Below, piece by piece: positions 35,609 through 41,987 of a stretch of DNA of 64,000 nucleotides; the stretch's first letter is position 1, and each line of letters begins with the position of its first letter. Below the pieces are notes generated by a model that ran no database searches, was not told where the DNA came from, and saw only the letters and a list, made by a program, of their open reading frames with translations. This stretch comes from Pelagibius sp048268885 (lineage in GTDB: Bacteria; Pseudomonadota; Alphaproteobacteria; Kiloniellales; Kiloniellaceae), in assembly GCA_048268885.1 (NCBI GenBank), contig JBLWUP010000001.1:1-64000 (forward strand), written 5' to 3'. A program made the translations under genes and the position numbers.

Positions 35609-35906
35609 AGGTGTCCGCTGGCATGGCCACCGGCTCGGAGCGGGAGTTATAACGTTCTCGCCCAAAAGGGCAATGGAAAATTCTGCCCCTAAACCACTTT
35701 GAAAAGCCGGCCAAAACAGACGGCGGAAAGCGCCTTGGGAGGGACCGGAATACGGCGGCCAAAAAGGCCTGGACGGTCCCCCGCCGAGACGCCACCATCC
35801 AGCGGTCCGGCCCAGCTGGCTCTGCCGCCGCGGCGAACAGCCCCGGCCCAAAGCCCTGGCCCAAGCCCCCCCGCACAACCCTTTGCCGATATTGAGTCCC
35901 TCTGCC

Positions 35907-36140
35907 ATGAAAACCGCCGCCGTCATTGCTGTCCTCGCCGCCGTGCTGCTGGCCACCTTGCTGGCCGGGATCTACCTTTGGTGGAGCCTGGCGGACGTCG
36001 ATATCAGCCTGCACGGTTTGCTGGCCCTGACCCTCGGTTCCGTGCTGTCCCTGGCGCTGGGCGGCGGCTTGATGTTCCTGGTTTTCTACTCAAACCGTCG
36101 GGGCTACGACGACGAACACCACCGCGGCCCGCTGGACTGA
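35907..36140 (+). CDS. Small two-helix membrane protein
   Basis: 77-residue protein with two predicted membrane helices (residues about 4-26 and 38-60) and a charged cytoplasmic tail NRRGYDDEHHR. ATG at 35907 is used; an earlier TTG frame lacks support. Alphaproteobacteria carry similar small proteins ending in a YSxRxGYD-like tail, but I know no function. The gene is isolated between the tRNAs and the zinc-finger gene. Confidence 0.65.
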   Translation: MKTAAVIAVLAAVLLATLLAGIYLWWSLADVDISLHGLLALTLGSVLSLALGGGLMFLVFYSNRRGYDDEHHRGPLD

Positions 36141-36448
36141 AACCGCCGCGAATCGGCCATCTGCCTTTATTCCCAAGCGCCTAGCGTGGAAGCACCCCGG
36201 TTTGACACAAAAAGATCACCCCACCCTGCCGGTTCAGAATTTAGTCTCAAATGTAGGGTAAGCCTGCAGGAGTCGAGGCCCTGCCTCCCTGTACGACTTC
36301 ATGTCTACCAACCCCCGAAGACGGCCGGGGTTCTTGAACTTCCTGCAGGCCCCCTAACCTCTCCTCGATCCCATCTTTGACCCGCCCGGCGCCCCTCAGG
36401 CCCGGGAAAGACGCTTGTTCTGCGAAACAGGCGGGGTCATCATGACTT
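36141..36448. other. Gene-free stretch before the DksA-type gene
   Basis: About 308 bases. A TTGACA hexamer lies near 36203, but no good -10 follows at 16-18 bases. I see no terminator, RNA gene or convincing small frame. Confidence 0.4.
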
Positions 36449-36808
36449 ATGGATGAACCCGTCCAGTTCGATGTTTCCCTGTTCCGTGATCGCCTGATTG
36501 CGCGCCGCAACGAACTCCTGGAATTGGCCCTGAGCAGCGCCGACAGCCGGAAAACGGTCGAATTGGACCAGACGAGGGTGGGCAGGCTTTCGCGCATGGA
36601 TGCCCTGCAAAACCAAGCCATGTCCCTGGAGGCCGAGCGGCGCCGCAAGCTGGAGCTGCAGCGGATCGAAGCCAGCCTCAAGCGCATCGAGGAAGGGGAA
36701 TACGGCTATTGCGTCGCCTGCGGCGAGCAGATCCCTTTGCGCCGCCTGGAACTCGACCCCACCCTGCCCACTTGCATCGCTTGCGCCAGCGGCGGGACCG
36801 GCGACTGA
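36449..36808 (+). CDS. DksA/TraR C4-type zinc-finger protein
   Basis: 119-residue member of the DksA/TraR family. The C4 zinc site is C88-V-A-C91 and C109-I-A-C112, inside GYCVACGEQIPLRRL and the conserved PTLPTCIAC. The N-terminal coiled coil is shorter than in DksA, and the DxxDxA tip motif is not clear. Such short forms may bind RNA polymerase or act as general zinc-finger proteins. The next gene starts 4 bases after its stop, so the two form an operon. Confidence 0.88.
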   Translation: MDEPVQFDVSLFRDRLIARRNELLELALSSADSRKTVELDQTRVGRLSRMDALQNQAMSLEAERRRKLELQRIEASLKRIEEGEYGYCVACGEQIPLRRLELDPTLPTCIACASGGTGD

Positions 36809-36812
36809 CAAG

Positions 36813-37295
36813 ATGATCCCTGTCCGGTTCCCGATTCCCCACGCCCTGGCCCGGCTGGCCCTGGCCGCCGGCCTGGCCCTTGCGGCCGCCGCGCCCGCGG
36901 CATCTCAGACGGAAGCGGGCCCGCAGAAGGCGCCCCCGACGGAATGCTGGCGCGGCTGGGGTTACCTGCTGGACGGCGAGACCGGCGGCTACAAGAGCCA
37001 GGAAATGCTGCTGGTGACCATCGGCGCTCCGGTCTGGGAAGCCGGCCGGCCCGTGGAGCTGTTCCTCCTGGACCGGGCCAGCGGGCTTCTGTCGGAGATG
37101 CCGTCTTTCACCATTATTCCGGAAGCCCCGCGCCTCTACTTCAAAGGCCGCTTGAATTACATGGACACGAAAGCGGCCATCGAGGGCGCCGAGGACCGTA
37201 TCGTCGTGGGACTCAGCCACATCGAACCGGCCAAGCCCGGCGTGCCGGCCAAGGAACACTATAACCGCTGGGCCTGCGGCTTCCCCGAGGAATAG
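36813..37295 (+). CDS. Exported hypothetical protein
   Basis: 160-residue protein with an N-terminal signal peptide (LARLALAAGLALAAAAPAASQ, cleavage near residue 32). The mature part has two cysteines (ECW and ACGF) that may form a disulfide, and a compact aromatic-rich core without a family I recognise. It follows the zinc-finger gene by 4 bases. Function unknown. Confidence 0.7.
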   Translation: MIPVRFPIPHALARLALAAGLALAAAAPAASQTEAGPQKAPPTECWRGWGYLLDGETGGYKSQEMLLVTIGAPVWEAGRPVELFLLDRASGLLSEMPSFTIIPEAPRLYFKGRLNYMDTKAAIEGAEDRIVVGLSHIEPAKPGVPAKEHYNRWACGFPEE

Positions 37296-37414
37296 CCCCC
37301 CCCGCGAAGGGCGCCCCCAGAACATCGAGGCCGCCACCCGCCGCAGAACCTCTGCCATTTTAAATAAATACCAGACATTTATTTCATTATTTACTTAAAT
37401 ACTAAGGATTATGG

Positions 37415-37430
37415 TTAACGAAAACTAAAC
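37415..37430 (+). promoter_or_regulatory. CtrA-like box
   Basis: TTAA-N7-TAAAC, one mismatch from the alphaproteobacterial CtrA consensus TTAA-N7-TTAAC. It lies just upstream of a -35-like element in an AT-rich island. A single such match can occur by chance in AT-rich DNA. Confidence 0.3.
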
Positions 37431-37436
37431 ACATTC

Positions 37437-37466
37437 TTGACTTTTTCTATAAAATGCCGATAATTC
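37437..37466 (+). promoter_or_regulatory. Sigma-70-like promoter
   Basis: TTGACT, an 18-base spacer and TAATTC, within an AT-rich island (about 37358-37485) in otherwise GC-rich DNA. It points at the small gene starting at 37530. It is the clearest promoter-like sequence in the window by eye. Confidence 0.5.
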
Positions 37467-37529
37467 CATTCATAGTTCTTTAACCAACCAGGCGCCGCCG
37501 AACGGTGCCAGAGCGGAGAAGGCGGCAAG

Positions 37530-37838
37530 ATGTTGGCGGTATTGCAGTGGATCTACGGTCCCAACGCAGGATCCGACCCCTACTATCAGCTGATGCACGA
37601 CATCATCACGGTCCTGCCCTGGTGGTATCCCTACATGTGGCTGACCATCCTCGGCAGCGTCGTGGCCTGGCGCCTGGTGCGGCGCCTGCGGCTGCGCCGC
37701 CAGAACCGGGCCGGCCTGCGCCGCGTACGGACGCGGGTGCGCCATCTGGCCGACGGCCCGGACGGACGGCCCTGGGTGCCGGCGGCCGCCAACGACGACG
37801 TGCCGGCCCTGGTGGGCCGCCAGCTCGCCGCAGAGTAG
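37530..37838 (+). CDS. Small hypothetical membrane-associated protein
   Basis: 102 residues. The N-terminal half has an aromatic hydrophobic stretch (VLPWWYPYMWLTILGSVVAW, about residues 28-47), probably one membrane helix. It is followed by a strongly basic segment (RLVRRLRLRRQNRAGLRRVR). The C-terminus is acidic to neutral. No family recognised. A good promoter lies upstream. Confidence 0.55.
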   Translation: MLAVLQWIYGPNAGSDPYYQLMHDIITVLPWWYPYMWLTILGSVVAWRLVRRLRLRRQNRAGLRRVRTRVRHLADGPDGRPWVPAAANDDVPALVGRQLAAE

Positions 37839-38033
37839 CGCCCCGCCGGGGCGCTGCCCCCCCGAACCCGGCAGATCCTGCCCGCTGCCCCCAGACCTTG
37901 CCGGGCCGGGCCTGCCGAGCGCCTGAAGAACCCTCGAAAATCCCCCGAAAATCCGCAGTTTTCCGTGCCGTCTTTCTGGCCCGGCGCTTGCATCTCTCCC
38001 AACAGCCCTAAGCACCTTTTTCGGGAGAGCGCG

Positions 38034-38480
38034 ATGACCCTGGCTGACCTGATCGGAAACGACAGCAACGAGAGCCGCAGCCTGCAGTGGTTCCACCGCA
38101 CCAGCGGCAAGCCGAAGGAGCGGCTGCGCATGCTGGAGGACGCTTTGGCCGTCCCGGAACCCGAACCCGAGCCCCTCTCCGCCGGCGCCTTCGTGGAGCA
38201 CATCGAAGACAGCATCCAGGAGCAGTCCAAGCGCGAGATCATGTCCGTGCTGGTGCAGCTGAAGCAGAGCGAGATCCGGGCCCTGGTACGCCGCGCCGCG
38301 CATGCCAAGGGGCGCTACCTCGCGGCCCTGATGGAGATGCCGCGCACGCAGTGCAGCCGCAAGACCGCGGTCGAGGAACTGGCCCTGGCCCGCCAGGAAT
38401 ACGAGGAACTGGAAAAGGGTCTGGAACTGCTGCGCCAGCTGATCCTGGACAACGACGTCCAGATCAACGGCGTCGGCTGA
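38034..38480 (+). CDS. Hypothetical protein, helical
   Basis: 148-residue soluble protein, mostly helical, with a charged coiled-coil-like C-terminal half (ELALARQEYEELEKGLELL). The Pro-Glu repeat EPEPEPLS lies near residue 46. The ATG at 38034 is preceded by GGGAGAG. No domain recognised. Likely its own transcription unit. Confidence 0.65.
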   Translation: MTLADLIGNDSNESRSLQWFHRTSGKPKERLRMLEDALAVPEPEPEPLSAGAFVEHIEDSIQEQSKREIMSVLVQLKQSEIRALVRRAAHAKGRYLAALMEMPRTQCSRKTAVEELALARQEYEELEKGLELLRQLILDNDVQINGVG

Positions 38481-38560
38481 ACCGGCGCCGGCACGGCAGA
38501 TTTGTCAGGCGGCCCTGCCCGGCCGCGCAGGCCGGGAAAACCGGAGAGGGCTGGGAAAAC

Positions 38561-38779
38561 TCAGTTCAGGTAGAGGACGTCGCTGTCGGGCTTGGGCATC
38601 TGCAGGATGACCGCCTCGGAATTGCCGCTCAGGCGGCTCAGCAATTCTTCCGTCGCCTTGGGGCAGGCATTGACAACGTCCAGCGCCAGATCGCCATTCG
38701 CGTTGACCCGCGCGAAGATCCCCGCCTGGAAGGCATCGAGAATCCAACGTGCCGGATCGAAGATATTTTGACTCGTCAT
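38561..38779 (-). CDS. Small hypothetical protein
   Basis: 72-residue acidic protein, MTSQNIFDPARWILDAFQ at the start and LQMPKPDSDVLYLN at the end. A GAGGTTGAG ribosome site precedes the ATG. Codon use and length suggest a real gene. No family recognised. It is convergent with the helical protein gene, 80 bases away. Confidence 0.6.
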   Translation of the reverse strand: MTSQNIFDPARWILDAFQAGIFARVNANGDLALDVVNACPKATEELLSRLSGNSEAVILQMPKPDSDVLYLN

Positions 38780-38949
38780 TGCTCAACCTCGTACATGCTC
38801 TCGCACGGGCTATAGCCTGCACGCCTTCCTTTAACGTTCGGTTACTAAACTGCACCTGGAAAACACTACGAATCCGTTGCTTACCCTGCCGGGATGAGCC
38901 TGGAATCCTGTTCTTCAACGCCGCGGCGGTCTGTGCGGTTCCCCACGTG

Positions 38950-38977
38950 GGCGATGCGACAATGGCGATGCGACAAT
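38950..38977. repeat. Tandem 14-base duplication
   Basis: GGCGATGCGACAAT occurs twice in direct tandem, inside a non-coding gap of about 300 bases between diverging small genes. It is exact in both copies, suggesting a recent slippage event. The rest of the gap shows nothing recognisable. Confidence 0.8.
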
Positions 38978-39078
38978 CAGCCCCTGGGATTCCCCTTGCC
39001 GGGCCCGTCTGAAGGGATGATTCTTGAGGTGCGACGCCTATATGAAATCGACGGCGTGCTTTAGAAGAGAGAGCCAGC

Positions 39079-39336
39079 GTGCTGACGCCACAGGATAAAT
39101 CAGCCCTGCAATTCGTCGCCCGCCACCTGATCACGGGGCTGGGCGCCGGTGCGCTGTTCGGCATCGCCATCCTGGTCAGCGACCTGGCCGGACTGCGCAG
39201 CTTGGCCTTCGCCAGCGAGGCGCCCTACCTCGTCATCTTCCTGCTGTTCTTCGGCCTCTTCATCACCTTCGGCTCGGTCTCCCTGGCCGCCAACCTGATG
39301 CTGCTGGACCGCAGCGGGCCGGATCAGCCGGACTGA
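39079..39336 (+). CDS. Small two-helix membrane protein
   Basis: 85-residue protein with two hydrophobic segments (about 17-36 and 46-72) joined by a short loop. The start is GTG after GAGAGAG. The tail LLDRSGPDQPD is polar. No family recognised. Confidence 0.6.
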   Translation: MLTPQDKSALQFVARHLITGLGAGALFGIAILVSDLAGLRSLAFASEAPYLVIFLLFFGLFITFGSVSLAANLMLLDRSGPDQPD

Positions 39337-39480
39337 TCTCTTCCCCTTTTCCCGCTGGTTTCATTTCAGGCGTCCCTAATCACCCCTTTACCCTTAGCTG
39401 TGACAATGGCCACGGTCGATGGGACCGAGGGGGCTCAGGCTGAGACGCAAAGAAGCCAGCGGTGGTTAGGGAAGAAGAAC

Positions 39481-39678
39481 ATGTCCAACTTCATGATGTA
39501 CTGGCGCTCCGCCGGCCTTGAACAAGCCATCGCCGGCAATGGCCGCAAGACGCGCCCGCAACGCAACAGCCGGCACGTAGACTGCACGCAGCATTCCCGC
39601 GCCGAGGTCGACGCTTTCGAGCGCAGCCTGCGCAAGCAGATGGCACCCTGGCAGCAGAGCCGCGGCACGTTGCACTAG
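39481..39678 (+). CDS. Small basic hypothetical protein
   Basis: 65 residues from the ATG at 39481, which follows GGGAAGAAG. It is basic (KTRPQRNSRHV) with one cysteine and no hydrophobic segment. A longer frame reaches 39400 with a weaker start. It may be real, but evidence is only coding-like composition and a ribosome site. Confidence 0.4.
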   Translation: MSNFMMYWRSAGLEQAIAGNGRKTRPQRNSRHVDCTQHSRAEVDAFERSLRKQMAPWQQSRGTLH

Positions 39679-39694
39679 GAAAACGGCACCCCGG

Positions 39695-39802
39695 TCAACG
39701 CAGCGCGTAGACCAGCAACGCGCCGATCAAAGCGGCGTTGAGCAGCCAGAACAGCAGGATGACGCGGCGGCGGACGGGAAGCTTCGCGAGCCATTCAGTC
39801 AT
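39695..39802 (-). CDS. 35-residue single-helix membrane peptide
   Basis: A short frame, MTEWLAKLPVRRR followed by a hydrophobic helix (VILLFWLLNAALIGALLVYAL), typical of small membrane proteins. Its start overlaps the end of the ferric-reductase-like gene by 8 bases on the same strand, so it could be translated from the same message. No ribosome site is strong, and no family is recognised. Confidence 0.45.
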   Translation of the reverse strand: MTEWLAKLPVRRRVILLFWLLNAALIGALLVYALR

Positions 39803-41114
39803 AGCTGAACCTCTCCGACAGGATCTGGCGCGCCGGCACGCCCAATTCGATCAGGGCGTCTTCGACGCCGGCCATCATGGCCGGCGGGCCGCAAAGCACG
39901 TAGAGCCAGCCCCTCATCTCCGGCTTGGCGAAGACTTCCCGGATTAAAGCGGCATCGGCCATGCCGACGCGGCCGTCCCAGCCCAGCGGCGGCTCGGACA
40001 GGGCATGAATGACCTGCGTGCCGTGGTCGCGGGCCAGGCCTTCCAATTCCTCGCGATAAACGATCTGCGCCTCGACCCGGTTGCCGTAGACCAGCGCCGT
40101 CGGGCGGGCGTCGCCGTCGAGGTGCAGTTGGCGCAGGATGCCCAACAACGGCGCGATGCCGACGCCACCGGCGATCAGGGCGATGCCCGGCTCGGCCCGG
40201 TCGGTGACCACCAGATTGCCGTGCGGACCATCGAGATAGGCGCGCGTGCCAGGCGCGACAGCGCCGAGGCCGCGGGTAAAGTCGCCGAGTTCCTTGATGA
40301 CGAACTGCACCTGCGCTCCGGCGCCGGGCGCCGAGGAAATCGAGAAAGGATTTTCACGCAGCGAAAAGGCGCTGTTGCCGATATTCAGCCAGACGAACTG
40401 TCCGGCCTCATAAGCCAGCCCCGCATGGCCTTGCGGTTCCAGCGTCACCTCCCAGGTCTTGAGGCTCAGCGGGCGGATCGAAGCCACCGTCCAGGCGCGC
40501 CGCAGTTGCGCCAACGGCTTCACCAGGTAGACGTTGACCAGCGACAGCACCGCGACGGCCAGCAGCAGGCACCATAATCCGGCAAGCACGGGATCGGCGC
40601 TGTAGCGTCCCGCCGTCAGCGCGTGGTGCAGCAGCAGCGCGACGATCAGCAGCGCCCCCAGGCCGTGCATCCAGCGCCACGTCTCGTAGGTGAAACCGCT
40701 GCGGTCCCGCCCGATGGCCAGCAGCACGAAGCCGGGCAGCAGCACCCAGGCGGCGACGCCCGTCGCCAGGGCAGTGAAGTCCCAGGTCACGGTGGCCTGC
40801 TGCGTCACGTCCCAGGGCAGCGGCGGATTGAAATCCGAGCGGTAGAGGAAGGGATGGATCAGCGCCAGCACCAGCGCCGTGCGGGCGAAAAGCTGGTGCA
40901 CCCGCATGGTGACGTCCATGCCGATGTGCGCGGAGATGCTGCGAAAGCGCCCGGAGAGCACGAATTCCACCAGGATGATCGCGAAGGCCAGCATCCCCGC
41001 CCCGGAGGCCAGCTCGTCCCAGAGGGAGCGCGGCGGCCGCGCGCCCGCCCAGGCCAGGCCCAGGGGCAGCAACGTCACGCCGAAATAGAGAATGACCAGC
41101 GCCAGCGCTTTGAT
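39795..41114 (-). CDS. Ferric-reductase-like transmembrane flavoprotein
   Basis: About 439 residues. The N-terminal ferric-reductase domain has several helices with histidines in MRVHQLFARTALVLALIHPF and WRWMHGLGALLIVALLLHH, consistent with two haems. The FAD-binding motif is RENPFSISSAP; the NAD(P)H part has GGVGIAPLL and the C-terminal LCGPPAMM. It moves electrons across the membrane to an unknown acceptor. I place the start at ATC 41114 because AAGGGAGG lies 7 bases upstream and the first helix (IKALALVILYFG) starts there; the first canonical codon, GTG at 41078, would cut that helix. Confidence 0.8.
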   Translation of the reverse strand: MKALALVILYFGVTLLPLGLAWAGARPPRSLWDELASGAGMLAFAIILVEFVLSGRFRSISAHIGMDVTMRVHQLFARTALVLALIHPFLYRSDFNPPLPWDVTQQATVTWDFTALATGVAAWVLLPGFVLLAIGRDRSGFTYETWRWMHGLGALLIVALLLHHALTAGRYSADPVLAGLWCLLLAVAVLSLVNVYLVKPLAQLRRAWTVASIRPLSLKTWEVTLEPQGHAGLAYEAGQFVWLNIGNSAFSLRENPFSISSAPGAGAQVQFVIKELGDFTRGLGAVAPGTRAYLDGPHGNLVVTDRAEPGIALIAGGVGIAPLLGILRQLHLDGDARPTALVYGNRVEAQIVYREELEGLARDHGTQVIHALSEPPLGWDGRVGMADAALIREVFAKPEMRGWLYVLCGPPAMMAGVEDALIELGVPARQILSERFSYD

Positions 41115-41233
41115 TGACCTGCCTCCCTTGCAGCTCCCGCTAGGCTAGCCCAAGCCGGCGCCCTTGTCAGGCGGCAGAAGGCCTCATGCCGGCCAAAGGC
41201 GCGGCGCAAATCAGTCGGCTTGGCGAAGGGGAA

Positions 41234-41309
41234 TGGTGAGCCCGGCAGGGATCGAACCTGCGACAACCTGATTAAAAGTCAGGTGCTCTACCAACTGAGC
41301 TACGGGCCC
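41234..41309 (-). tRNA. tRNA-Lys (anticodon TTT)
   Basis: 76 bases including encoded CCA. Acceptor GGGCCCG pairs with CGGGCTC (one G-U). The anticodon loop CTTTTAA in stem CCTGA/TCAGG gives TTT. D and T arms are standard (GTTCGATCC). It stands alone between coaD and the flavoprotein gene. Confidence 0.96.
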
Positions 41310-41406
41310 CCAAAGGAGGGGTTTGCGCCCTTTCGGGCGCGGCGGGCGCACCTTAGTGGGCAGGTCCCGCCCGGTCAACAAAAGACGATTCAACCAAAGA
41401 CGACCC

Positions 41407-41967
41407 CTATCCGATTTCGTCTTTGAAGGTCTGGCGCCGGCGGTCGCTGCCGACGCCGCTGCGATGCTCCACATCGAAGCGGTCGCGCAGGCGCTCGGCC
41501 ACCGGCAGGCTGACGAAGCTGCTGATGTCGCCCCCCAGGCGCCCGATCTCCTTCACGAAGCGCGAGGAGATGAACTGCTGGCGCTCGGAGGCCATGAGGA
41601 AGACCGTCTCGACGCGGGAGTCCAGCCGCGCGTTCATGGCCGCCATCTGGAACTCGTACTCGAAGTCGGAGACGGCGCGCAGGCCGCGGATCAGCAGGCT
41701 GGCGCCGACTTCATGGCAGAAGTCGATCAGCAGATTGTCGAAGGCGCGCACCTGAATCTCGGTGCCCTGGGTGTCCATGGCGGCGGTCTCGTCGCGCACC
41801 ATCTCCACCCGCTCGTCGATGGAGAACAGAGGCCCCTTGCCGGCGTTGCGCGCCACCGCGATCACCAGCCGGTCGGTCACCTTGCAGGCCCGCCCGATGA
41901 TATCGCGGTGGCCGTTGGTGATCGGATCGAAGGTGCCGGGATAGACCCCGACCAGGGCGCGGCTCAT
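41407..41967 (-). CDS. coaD: Phosphopantetheine adenylyltransferase
   Basis: 186 residues; catalyses the penultimate step of CoA synthesis, joining ATP and phosphopantetheine. The TNGH motif (17-20) in YPGTFDPITNGH and ISSRFVKEIGRLGGD are the diagnostic motifs; RGLRAVSDFEYEFQMA binds substrate. The C-terminus is about 20 residues longer than in E. coli. It follows gyrA after 20 bases, a common arrangement in alphaproteobacteria. Confidence 0.97.
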   Translation of the reverse strand: MSRALVGVYPGTFDPITNGHRDIIGRACKVTDRLVIAVARNAGKGPLFSIDERVEMVRDETAAMDTQGTEIQVRAFDNLLIDFCHEVGASLLIRGLRAVSDFEYEFQMAAMNARLDSRVETVFLMASERQQFISSRFVKEIGRLGGDISSFVSLPVAERLRDRFDVEHRSGVGSDRRRQTFKDEIG

Positions 41968-41987
41968 GATCTGGGCTCTCTGACTGT

